A stretch of DNA of 40,982 bases. Origin: an uncultured Prevotellaceae bacterium (lineage in GTDB: Bacteria; Bacteroidota; Bacteroidia; Bacteroidales; Bacteroidaceae). The translations under genes were made by a program, and so were the position numbers. The stretch lies in assembly GCA_905202115.1 (NCBI GenBank), contig CAJKQZ010000002.1, positions 1-40,982 of the forward strand. Reading direction: 5' to 3'. This document shows, piece by piece, positions 33,454 through 40,936 of this stretch (position 1 is the stretch's first letter; every line of letters starts with the position of its first letter). Under the pieces are notes generated by a model, which was given only the letters and a program-made list of their open reading frames with translations, did no database searches and had not been told where the DNA came from.

Positions 33454-34191
33454 ATGAATATTTCCTGTGCCATTATAGACGACGAACCTCTCGCTCTCGA
33501 CTTGCTCGAAGATTACGTAAACCGCACGCCTTTCCTCGAACTTAACGGTAAATACTCGAGTGCAATCGAGGCTATGGAAAAAACGAAATCGAATAAAGTC
33601 GATTTGATGTTTCTCGACATTCAGATGCCCGGACTTAGCGGCATGGAATTTTCTCGGATGGTCGATCCGCATACCCGCATAGTATTCACGACAGCATTTG
33701 AGCAGTACGCGCTCGACGGGTTCAAAGTAAATGCTCTCGATTACCTGATGAAACCTATTAGTTATGCTGAATTCCTTAATTCGGCCAACAAAGCCTTGCA
33801 ATGGTTCGAATTGGCGTGCAAAGAAAGCAAGGAAACCGCAACTACAAACGGGCCACAATCAACGGAAGACGATAAAATCTTTGTCAAAAGTGAGCACCGC
33901 CTCGTGGGAATTAAGTTGTCCGACATATTGTATTTCGAATCGCTGAAAGATTATGTGCTTATTTACGTGCAAGGAATGGCAAAGCCTATATATACCCTTT
34001 CGAGTATGGCTTCAATCGAAAAGAATCTGCCGGCAGGTATGTTTATGCGCGTACACAGGTCGTACATCATTCCACTTTCAAGAATAAGTTTACTCGAAAG
34101 CGACAGCGTAATCGTTGCCAATAAGCATATTCCTATTTCAAAGCTCTACCGCCCTGTCCTTCAGGAATATCTTTCGCGCCATACGATATAG
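33454..34191 (+). CDS. LytTR-family response regulator
   Basis: This 245-residue regulator has a receiver domain at residues 1-120 with acidic pair D9-D10 (IIDDEP), phospho-acceptor D55 in FLDIQMPGLSG, T in VFTTAFEQYA and the lysine in DYLMKPISY. A LytTR DNA-binding domain follows at about 145-243 (FVKSEHRLVGIKLSDILYFE, FMRVHRSYIIPLSRI). It works with the adjacent LytS-type kinase. Targets are unknown. The efflux operon is only a few hundred bases upstream and the DUF4468 gene about 180 bases downstream, which makes both candidates, by inference only. Confidence 0.93.
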   Translation: MNISCAIIDDEPLALDLLEDYVNRTPFLELNGKYSSAIEAMEKTKSNKVDLMFLDIQMPGLSGMEFSRMVDPHTRIVFTTAFEQYALDGFKVNALDYLMKPISYAEFLNSANKALQWFELACKESKETATTNGPQSTEDDKIFVKSEHRLVGIKLSDILYFESLKDYVLIYVQGMAKPIYTLSSMASIEKNLPAGMFMRVHRSYIIPLSRISLLESDSVIVANKHIPISKLYRPVLQEYLSRHTI

Positions 34192-34327
34192 AAAAAACTG
34201 TCCGTTGCTCATTTCCATGCCGACAACCGGCCTTATAATCGGTAAAACTCCTACAAATCTTTTTCAGTATCCTAACAATGGCTATCATTTTTAAACTACG
34301 GCAAGCATGGTTATCATATTTTCTCGC

Positions 34328-34335
34328 TATATTTG
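34328..34335 (+). promoter_or_regulatory. Probable -7 box of the DUF4468 gene
   Basis: TATATTTG fits TAnnTTTG and lies 32 bases before the ATG at 34368. The -33 box is weak. Its position inside the longer open frame from 34278 supports the shorter gene start. Confidence 0.45.
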
Positions 34336-34367
34336 CTGCAAATAAGATTCCGAAAACTCAAAAAACG

Positions 34368-34997
34368 ATGAAAAAGATAATTCTGACATTAGCATTCCTT
34401 TTACCCATTGCCGTTTCGGCGCAAAAAACCGATATACCAAAAAAATATGCAGCCGGAACAGTTCCTGTGGTAGACGGGTCGGTAGTATTTTCAAAAGACT
34501 ATACAGTAAATAACAAGACAAGCGAACAAATATACGATTCCCTGCTTGCCTATGCAGAAGCACTTACGAAAAGTGAAAACGCATTACCGCAAAGCCGTAT
34601 TTTCACAAACGACAAGACGAACAACCTGCTTGTTGTAAACATGGAGGAATGGATGTATTTCAAGAAAAAAGCATGGGTAACCGATCGCACCCGTTTCTAT
34701 TATCAACTTCTCTATCAGGTAAGAGACGGAGGCTTTACCGTAACAATGCGCAACATCCATTATCTTTATGAAGAAGAGCGCGATATAAACGGAGGTTTTC
34801 AGTACGATGCCGAGACATGGATTACAGACGATGTGGCGTTGGTTAAAAATGGAACGAAGTTATCACGTTTGAGCGGCAAGTTCCGCACTTTCACAATCGA
34901 CCGCAAAGACGAATTGTTCAGTCAGTCGAATGTTGCAGCCGGCGGTAAAAGAACAAAAAAAGTACGCCGCATAATATACGAGGACGAAGGAGAATGA
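34368..34997 (+). CDS. Exported DUF4468-domain protein
   Basis: This 209-residue protein has a clear signal peptide (MKKIILTLAFLLPIAVSAQ). The mature part matches the Bacteroidota DUF4468 domain with TBP-like fold, seen in the segments VVFSKDYTVNNKTSEQIYDS, FYYQLLYQVRDGGFTVTMRN and IHYLYEEERD. Its cellular role is not known to me. I chose the ATG at 34368 because the open frame from 34278 has a non-signal extension that overlaps the likely promoter. A terminator follows at 35021-35053. Confidence 0.8.
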   Translation: MKKIILTLAFLLPIAVSAQKTDIPKKYAAGTVPVVDGSVVFSKDYTVNNKTSEQIYDSLLAYAEALTKSENALPQSRIFTNDKTNNLLVVNMEEWMYFKKKAWVTDRTRFYYQLLYQVRDGGFTVTMRNIHYLYEEERDINGGFQYDAETWITDDVALVKNGTKLSRLSGKFRTFTIDRKDELFSQSNVAAGGKRTKKVRRIIYEDEGE

Positions 34998-35020
34998 TAA
35001 ATACGCCCTTTTATGATAAC

Positions 35021-35053
35021 AACGGGTCTGCTTTTTAAATAGGCGGACCCGTT
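35021..35053 (+). terminator. Terminator after the DUF4468 gene
   Basis: An 11-base-pair stem AACGGGTCTGC (35021-35031) with GCGGACCCGTT (35043-35053), one G-U wobble, lies 24 bases past the stop. The downstream run is only modestly T rich. Confidence 0.65.
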
Positions 35054-35074
35054 ACTATTTAATGGTGGAATGCG

Positions 35075-35098
35075 TTTATCCGCCGATTTCCCCACAAG
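35075..35098 (+). repeat. Short repeat module shared with 108-130
   Basis: The 18 bases TTTATCCGCCGATTTCCC are identical to 108-125. The module lies 33 bases before the left end of repeat B4. Confidence 0.6.
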
Positions 35099-35101
35099 TA
35101 G

Positions 35102-35126
35102 AAATTATTTTCGCCGAAAATAATTT
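35102..35126. other. A/T-rich hairpin next to repeat B4
   Basis: AAATTATTTTC (35102-35112) and GAAAATAATTT (35116-35126) are perfect 11-base arms with a GCC loop, followed by a T-rich run. It could act as an additional weak terminator or be part of the variable left flank of B4. Confidence 0.5.
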
Positions 35127-35129
35127 TTC

Positions 35130-35312
35130 TTTTTTTGTACGTGTAAAAAAGTTCCCGCAGATAATTGAAAATACAAGGGAGATAATTTGAAATATGTCTG
35201 AGATATTTTAAATTATCTCAGACATATTTTTTGCTACATATATATGTACTGATTTTCAAATACTTGATAAGTGACCGTTTTTGTCTGTCAAGCAAAAAAG
35301 CCGCACCCGAAA
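35130..35312 (+). repeat. Family B palindromic repeat, copy B4
   Basis: The 42-base core at 35189-35230 has two substitutions that break perfect symmetry (a G at its first base and AAATTATC in place of AAAATATC). The T-run/A-run left end, GTTCCCGCAG, GATAATT units, TTTGCTACATATATATG, GATTTTCAAATACTTG and ACCGTTTTTGTCTG are as in the other copies. It lies between the convergent DUF4468 and NudC-like genes. Confidence 0.9.
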
Positions 35313-35448
35313 AATTTACTGTCTTATTGACGAAAAACCGTAAATAAACACCGGTTTTCTGAAAAAGACACTCGTTTCATGCTTTTCCCCCGTATTCTGT
35401 TCCTTACTATGCGGACACATACTTTATAGAAGATAGCGACGGAATTTT

Positions 35449-36240
35449 TCATATTTCGCCGGAGAGCCAGGCGTCTATGAGCCGGCGGGCAAGACTTACT
35501 TTTCCAGGTATTGCCGGCATATCGTTTCGGTTGAACCAACCGCCTTTGTTCAGCTCGGAATACTGTATTTTCAAGTTTCCGTCAGAATAATCGGCAACAA
35601 AGCCCACCATAAGTCCGCAAGGGTATGGCCACGCCTGGCTGCAGAAATAACGTATGTTTTTTATATTTATGCCTGTTTCTTCCATAACTTCGCGCTTTAC
35701 GCAACCTTCAAGTGTTTCGCCTGTTTCGACGAATCCGGCCACAAGGCCCATATAGTCGGCACGGAAGCATTTCGACTGAACCATAAGTATCTCGTCACCG
35801 CGTTTCACAAGCACTATGATAGCCGTCTGCAGCTGCGGCCATACAATATGCCCGCAGCATGTGCACTGTTTGCTTATGTCGGTATCATATTTCATCGGTG
35901 CGCCGCATACGCCGCAGAAGTTATTACGCTTATCCCAGTAAATAAGTTCTTCCATTTTACCTGCCGTTTCATACAAGGTTCGAGGAAGAAATTCAAAACT
36001 CGTGCGAAGTGAAATGAAACACATATCCGGTGGCGCTATAACATCCTTGCTTACGGAGAAAGCTTTCACGGAAGTTCCGTCGGGCAAACAGTGCGCATGG
36101 ATATATTCTGAAATTTCCGGTTGTACAGGCGGATTTTCTCCTTCCGGAAGCGAATAAGCATATTTTCCTCCTGTTTTCAACAAAATATCCTTATCGCGAA
36201 AAACAATCCATATATAAGGGGCAAGAACGGCTCCGCTCAT
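35449..36240 (-). CDS. nudC: NADH pyrophosphatase (NudC-like Nudix hydrolase)
   Basis: This 263-residue protein matches NudC, which hydrolyses NADH/NAD+ and removes NAD caps from RNA. It has an N-terminal regulatory domain, a zinc ribbon with CGVC and CTCC pairs, and then the Nudix box beginning GFVETGETLEGCVKREVMEE. After it comes SQAWPYPCGLMVGF, corresponding to the NudC-specific SQPWPFPxS motif with two conservative changes. The ATG at 36240 is used; an in-frame TTG 11 codons upstream (36273) is less likely. It reads towards the DUF4468 gene and is separated from the upstream phosphohexomutase by a terminator. Confidence 0.9.
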   Translation of the reverse strand: MSGAVLAPYIWIVFRDKDILLKTGGKYAYSLPEGENPPVQPEISEYIHAHCLPDGTSVKAFSVSKDVIAPPDMCFISLRTSFEFLPRTLYETAGKMEELIYWDKRNNFCGVCGAPMKYDTDISKQCTCCGHIVWPQLQTAIIVLVKRGDEILMVQSKCFRADYMGLVAGFVETGETLEGCVKREVMEETGINIKNIRYFCSQAWPYPCGLMVGFVADYSDGNLKIQYSELNKGGWFNRNDMPAIPGKVSLARRLIDAWLSGEI

Positions 36241-36284
36241 AATTCTTATTTGTTTAAGATAATTGCAACTCAATTACATACAAA

Positions 36285-36340
36285 AAAGCAGAAAGACATA
36301 GAAATTAAAAGCATGAATGCTATCTACATCTTTCTGCTTT
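36285..36340 (-). terminator. Terminator of the nadC-dipeptidase-phosphohexomutase operon
   Basis: An 18-base stem (36285-36302 with 36323-36340, two wobble pairs) containing AAGCAGAAAGA is followed on the minus strand by CTTTTTTGTATG-like T-rich sequence. The loop is about 20 bases. It starts 27 bases after the phosphohexomutase stop. Confidence 0.75.
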
Positions 36341-36366
36341 GCGTTTATGATTTACGCCGGAAAGAT

Positions 36367-38115
36367 TTATATTCCGAGAGACTTCTGCACGGCAACAAAC
36401 TTCTCGTTTGCCTCTTCCTTTGCACCGTCGAAGCATTTGGAGCAGCCCATTGTCCCTCCTACCTCGATATAGAATTTTATCTTAGGTTCTGTTCCCGACG
36501 GACGGACACTCACTTTTGTTCCGTCGGCTGTGTACCATTGCAATACATTGCTCGGCTCGGGCATTTGAATGTCGGTAACGTTTCCTTCGCCGTCTGTTTC
36601 TTTAAGAGACTTGAAATCTTTAGTTTTCGTAACCTTCGAACCTGCTATCTCGCGCGGCGGATTAGAACGGAAGTTATCCATCATGCTCTTTATCTCGTCG
36701 GCACCCGATTTGCCGGGCTTGACTACATTTACTGTCTTGTTGAGTTTGAATCCATACTCAACGTATATGTCCATAAGCACGTCGAACAGTGTTTTTCCGC
36801 GGTCTTTGGCCCATGCGCATATCTCTGCAAGCAACGAGCAAGCGGAAACGGCATCTTTATCGCGAACGAAATCTTCGGCTAAGAAGCCATAGCTTTCCTC
36901 GCCGCCTCCGATGTATTTTTTCTTGCCTTCGGCCAAACGTATTTCACGGGCAATCCATTTGAAACCGGTGTAAACGTCAAGCATCTCGATATTATTCTTG
37001 CGGGCTATTTCGCTTATGAGCTCGGTGGTTACAATGGTTTTTACGATGAACTCATTGCCTTTCATTTTATTTTGGGCAATGCGATTACTAATGATATAGT
37101 AAAGGAAAATCATGCAAGTCTGGTTGCCGTCTACAAGCACCCATTCGCCTTTACTGTTTTTGCAGGCCATTCCCACGCGGTCGGCATCTGGATCACTCGC
37201 CATTACTATGTCGGCATCGATACTCTTGGCAAGTTCGAGAGCCAGAGTAAGCGCCTCGGCGTTCTCAGGATTCGGACTTACAACCGTCGGGAAATTTCCG
37301 TCCTTAATCATTTGTTCGGGAACACAATGAACGTTTTCAAATCCCCACAGCTTGAGTGAACGGGGAATCAAGGTCATTCCGGTTCCGTGGATAGGAGTGT
37401 AAACAATCTTAAGGTCTTTCTGACGCTCTATAACCTGCGGATCGATAGAAAGGGTTTTTATCTGACGGAGATACTCGGAATCTACTTCCTCTCCTATTAT
37501 TTGGATTAATTCGTTGTTGCCTTTGAATTTAATATCTTCGGGAAGAACTTTGTTTACTTCGTCGATTATTCCCTGGTCGTGCGGGAAAAGTACTTGTGCA
37601 CCGTCATCCCAATAAGCCTTATATCCGTTATACTCTTTAGGGTTGTGCGACGCAGTTATTATTATTCCGCTTTGGCAACCGAGGTGACGGATTGCGAAAG
37701 AAACCTCTGGCGTGGGACGCATGTCGTCGAAGAGATAAACTTTTATACCGTTTGCGCTGAATATATTGGCAGACGTTTCGGCAAACAAGCGACTATTGTT
37801 CCGGCAATCATGACCTACAACAACAGAAATATCTTTTTTGTCGGTAAAATTCTTTTTTAAATAGTTTGCAAGGCCTTGTGTTGCTGCTCCAACGGTGTAT
37901 ATGTTCATTCTGTTGCTGCCGGGGCCCATTATTCCACGCAAACCGCCTGTTCCGAAAGCCAAATTCTGATAAAAAGAATCTATAAGTTCCGTTTTATCTT
38001 CCTTGTTCAACATTGCACGAACAGCATTTTTTGTTTTTTCATCGTAAACCGGTGAATCCAACCATTGCTGCGCTTTCAACTCGCATTGCTTAATAAGTTC
38101 TTTCTGGTTTTCCAT
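36367..38115 (-). CDS. Phospho-sugar mutase (phosphoglucomutase/phosphomannomutase, PgcA type)
   Basis: This 582-residue alpha-D-phosphohexomutase has the phosphoserine loop ITASHNPKEYNGYK with S156, the metal-binding loop SDPDADRVG at 307-314, the sugar-binding GGGEESYGF near 403, and the phosphate-binding RPSGTEPKIKFY near 545. The length and FGTGGLRGIMGPG opening fit the larger PgcA/phosphoglucomutase-2 type. It interconverts hexose-1- and hexose-6-phosphate in the cytoplasm; glucose or mannose preference is not settled. It is the last gene of the operon with nadC and the dipeptidase, starting 33 bases after the latter. Confidence 0.92.
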   Translation of the reverse strand: MENQKELIKQCELKAQQWLDSPVYDEKTKNAVRAMLNKEDKTELIDSFYQNLAFGTGGLRGIMGPGSNRMNIYTVGAATQGLANYLKKNFTDKKDISVVVGHDCRNNSRLFAETSANIFSANGIKVYLFDDMRPTPEVSFAIRHLGCQSGIIITASHNPKEYNGYKAYWDDGAQVLFPHDQGIIDEVNKVLPEDIKFKGNNELIQIIGEEVDSEYLRQIKTLSIDPQVIERQKDLKIVYTPIHGTGMTLIPRSLKLWGFENVHCVPEQMIKDGNFPTVVSPNPENAEALTLALELAKSIDADIVMASDPDADRVGMACKNSKGEWVLVDGNQTCMIFLYYIISNRIAQNKMKGNEFIVKTIVTTELISEIARKNNIEMLDVYTGFKWIAREIRLAEGKKKYIGGGEESYGFLAEDFVRDKDAVSACSLLAEICAWAKDRGKTLFDVLMDIYVEYGFKLNKTVNVVKPGKSGADEIKSMMDNFRSNPPREIAGSKVTKTKDFKSLKETDGEGNVTDIQMPEPSNVLQWYTADGTKVSVRPSGTEPKIKFYIEVGGTMGCSKCFDGAKEEANEKFVAVQKSLGI

Positions 38116-38148
38116 AATAATTTATATTTGCTTTTTGTTTTCGAATAG

Positions 38149-39807
38149 TTATTGTTTAGGAACAAGATACTTGTCTTTTGTTTGTTCTATTATATATTTG
38201 CGATAGTTTTTCGGAAAGCCTGTACGTTCTACTTTCTTACCCAAGCCGTCGGGCTTTTTTGCAAAAATACCGTTCTCTTCGGGTTTCTTTGCCTGGTCGT
38301 TATATTTAACCACAAGGAATATTCCAAGATTTTTCCATTCTTCCAGCATATTTTCTGATACATCAGAAGAATATTTTGTGAGATATTCCACTGCCTTTGC
38401 GGGATTATCCTCGTATAAAGCCTTTGCTTTCTCTTCAACACCTTTTTGTTGTGCAATATATGTTGAATCTAATTTATCGCGGAGTTTCTCCAAATCACCG
38501 AACATCATAGAATACCGCGGGTACACCATATTCGAAACCCAGTTGCAGACCCAAAAGGCTGATTTCCAGGAAAACGTAACGGCGTTAGCTGTTTCGCGGG
38601 CAAAGCAATCAGGAGATTTCGTAGTACAACAATACATTGGAGTAAAAGGCACCATATTGGCATCGTCATTTCCGAACCAAAGAATGCCGCCAACGGCGTC
38701 GGGCAACCACGAACGCATTTGAGCCACAAAAACAAAAGCACTTTGTTGCGTAGAGATAGGACGTTCGTTAAAATACTGCTTGCCTTCGTATTCCCATGTA
38801 AGAGGTGTCGGACGGTATGGTGCTTCATAAACTCCGGCTCCGAGATCTTTTGTTATATCGAAAGGAGTTCCTTCATAATGGTCACGCATACACATCATTA
38901 AATCGTGTACTGATAGTTTTTGTTTAGGTTTGATGAATAATGGCATAGGCTCTGCGTTCGGATTTTTGCCCGAAGCATAGTCGAGATAGTTGTTCATTCC
39001 GTCGCACCAACGATTGAAAAAACTCCACACACGTGCTTCGCAGAAGCGCAGAGCGCCGAAATCGGCAGGACAATATGCATTTGCGAAATCAAAGTCCTCG
39101 TCTTTACCGTTGAAATAACCTTTCTTACGCGCAAATTTGATTACATCGTTCGAATACAGGACATTCTTCTTGTCTTTGAGGTCGAATTTATGTATACGGC
39201 TTTGATTTGCATGTGCGCTTATGCAATCGTCGGGAACACGAACGGCAACCCAAACAGCACCTTTTTCATCGCCGCCCTTGCCTACCATTTCGAGTATCCA
39301 GGCTTCGTCTTTATCGGCAATGGAAAAGCTTTCGCCTTCGCTACAATAGCCGTATTTTTCTACAAGTTGCGTCATTACATCGATAGCTTCGCGGGCCGTA
39401 CGGGAACGTTGCAAAGCTATGTAAATCAAACTACCATAATCAATCAGACCGTCCTTATCGGCAAGCTCTTCCCGCCCGCCGAATGTAGTCTCGCCTATCG
39501 CAACCTGATTCTCATTTATATTTCCAACTACGTTATAAGTAACCGGTGCTTCGGGTATCTTGCCCAAATATTCGTTCGTGTCCCAGCAACGCACTTCTCT
39601 CATTTCGTTTGAGGAATGTTTGCCTGCAGCGAAATGCCAAAGCGAACCATACATGCCATAATCGTCGGCAGCATATGTTATCATTACCGAACCGTCAGCC
39701 GAAGCGTCTTTTCCAACCAAAAAATTGGTACAACCGAACGATGATTCAGCCAGAAGCAATGCAACTGCCGACACCAACAGGTGTTTCAACTTTAATTGCA
39801 TGTTCAT
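38149..39807 (-). CDS. Secreted C69-family dipeptidase (Ntn hydrolase)
   Basis: This protein has a signal peptide (KHLLVSAVALLLAESSFG) directly followed by C26 in CTNFLVGKDASADGS. Family C69 dipeptidases use an N-terminal cysteine as nucleophile, so signal cleavage here would both export and activate the enzyme. At 552 residues it is full length; DKDEAWILEMVGKGGDEKGAV in two parts, YCPADFGALRFCEARVW and MRSWLPD are typical. It probably hydrolyses dipeptides in the periplasm. I chose ATG at 39807; the frame opens at an ATG at 39837 that overlaps the nadC stop, adding ten residues before the signal peptide. Operon position is between nadC and the mutase. Confidence 0.9.
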   Translation of the reverse strand: MNMQLKLKHLLVSAVALLLAESSFGCTNFLVGKDASADGSVMITYAADDYGMYGSLWHFAAGKHSSNEMREVRCWDTNEYLGKIPEAPVTYNVVGNINENQVAIGETTFGGREELADKDGLIDYGSLIYIALQRSRTAREAIDVMTQLVEKYGYCSEGESFSIADKDEAWILEMVGKGGDEKGAVWVAVRVPDDCISAHANQSRIHKFDLKDKKNVLYSNDVIKFARKKGYFNGKDEDFDFANAYCPADFGALRFCEARVWSFFNRWCDGMNNYLDYASGKNPNAEPMPLFIKPKQKLSVHDLMMCMRDHYEGTPFDITKDLGAGVYEAPYRPTPLTWEYEGKQYFNERPISTQQSAFVFVAQMRSWLPDAVGGILWFGNDDANMVPFTPMYCCTTKSPDCFARETANAVTFSWKSAFWVCNWVSNMVYPRYSMMFGDLEKLRDKLDSTYIAQQKGVEEKAKALYEDNPAKAVEYLTKYSSDVSENMLEEWKNLGIFLVVKYNDQAKKPEENGIFAKKPDGLGKKVERTGFPKNYRKYIIEQTKDKYLVPKQ

Positions 39808-39830
39808 TTTTTTATTATGATATATTTGGT

Positions 39831-40679
39831 TCAACATGCTTTAAAAGAAATGTCCAGACTTTTCACCGAATGTGTAAGCGCGCCTACCGATATATAATCT
39901 ACGCCGCATTCTGCATAGTCGCGCAATGTATCGAAAGTTATTCCGCCACTCGATTCTGTTTCATACTTTCCGCCGATAAGCTCAACGGCCTTGCGTGTGT
40001 CTTCAACAGAGAAATTATCAAGCATTATGCGGTTTACGCCTCCATGTTCAAGCACTTGTTTAAGTTCGTCGAACGAACGTACTTCTATTTCTATCTTCAG
40101 CTCTTTGTTAAGAGACTTCAGGTATTCGTGACAACGATCTATTGCGTTTGATATTCCACCGGCAAAGTCGACATGATTATCTTTGAGTAGTATCATGTCG
40201 AACAATCCTATGCGATGATTCGTTCCGCCGCCTATCTTAACAGCCATTTTTTCAAGAATTCTCATTCCCGGAGTTGTTTTGCGGGTATCGAGCACCTTTG
40301 TATTCGTACCTTTCAGGCACTCCATATATCGGTGAGTGGTTGTGGCTATTCCGCTCATGCGTTGAACGATATTCAACATAAGTCTTTCGGTTTGCAGAAG
40401 ACTTCTTATACTGCCTGTCGCAACTAAAGCTATATCGCCGGGCTTTACTTCGGCTCCGTCGTTTATCAAAACGTCGATTTTCAACGAGGGGTCGAAACGT
40501 CTGAACACTTCTTTTGATATTTCTATTCCTGCCAGAATGCCCTTTTCTTTTACAATCATCCTCGAGCTGCCTTGTGCGTCGGCCGGAATACAACATAATG
40601 TAGTATGATCTCCGTCGCCTATATCTTCGGCAAAAGCCAAATCAATAAGTTTGTCAACTAATTCCTTTTCGGTATACAT
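39831..40679 (-). CDS. nadC: Nicotinate-nucleotide pyrophosphorylase (carboxylating)
   Basis: NadC converts quinolinate and PRPP to nicotinate mononucleotide in de novo NAD synthesis. The 282-residue protein has EDIGDGDHTT, KGILAGIEI, the substrate-binding TRKTTPGMRILEKMAVKIGG, FDMILLKDNHV, IEIEVRSFDEL, IMLDNFS and ESSGGI motifs, in the standard order. NadA and NadB are not in the window. The gene is first in a three-gene operon. The C-terminal residues overlap a potential earlier start of the dipeptidase. Confidence 0.95.
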   Translation of the reverse strand: MYTEKELVDKLIDLAFAEDIGDGDHTTLCCIPADAQGSSRMIVKEKGILAGIEISKEVFRRFDPSLKIDVLINDGAEVKPGDIALVATGSIRSLLQTERLMLNIVQRMSGIATTTHRYMECLKGTNTKVLDTRKTTPGMRILEKMAVKIGGGTNHRIGLFDMILLKDNHVDFAGGISNAIDRCHEYLKSLNKELKIEIEVRSFDELKQVLEHGGVNRIMLDNFSVEDTRKAVELIGGKYETESSGGITFDTLRDYAECGVDYISVGALTHSVKSLDISFKAC

Positions 40680-40703
40680 CTTTTAATATGTTTGTTTTGT
40701 AAG

Positions 40704-40734
40704 CAAAAATACGAATTTATAATTACCTGCCAAA
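40704..40734 (-). promoter_or_regulatory. Promoter of the nadC operon
   Basis: On the minus strand TTTG (40731-40734), a 19-base spacer, then TATTTTTG (40704-40711) matches the Bacteroidota consensus well. The leader to the ATG at 40679 is about 25 bases. Confidence 0.65.
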
Positions 40735-40735
40735 G

Positions 40736-40778
40736 GTATTTGTATTTGTAAAAGAGAATGGTATTTCCATACAAATAC
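40736..40778. promoter_or_regulatory. Inverted repeat upstream of nadC
   Basis: GTATTTGTAT (40736-40745) and ATACAAATAC (40769-40778) are perfect 10-base arms with a 23-base interval. The repeat abuts the TTTG box of the nadC promoter and lies upstream of the divergent short ORF, so it is a candidate operator, or part of a divergent promoter. No regulator can be named. Confidence 0.4.
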
Positions 40779-40834
40779 ATTGTGTAAAAAGCAATAATGA
40801 ATCACATACGTTACAATATAATAAGGAGTTATAT

Positions 40835-40936
40835 ATGGATACTAAATTATCTGCAATAAAACAATTTCAGCAGGAACTCGGAGGTGCTTTTCCGACAGAA
40901 TTTGCAGACAAAAACGGTCAGCCAGCAAGTACTTGA
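40835..40936 (+). CDS. Short ORF with strong ribosome binding site, ending in repeat B5
   Basis: A 33-residue frame begins MDTKLSAIKQFQQELGG and ends at TGA 40934-40936. AAGGAG at 40823-40828 lies six bases before the ATG, a much better Shine-Dalgarno than the other genes have. From about residue 16 the frame runs into repeat B5, whose sequence supplies FADKNGQPAST and the stop. It may be a genuine small protein or the 5' remnant of a longer gene cut by the repeat. I do not recognise a family. Confidence 0.45.
   Translation: MDTKLSAIKQFQQELGGAFPTEFADKNGQPAST

Noticed and set aside
5541..35230. CRISPR array
   Set aside because: The repeats are dispersed singly over many kilobases with genes between, not arrayed with short spacers, and no cas gene is present.
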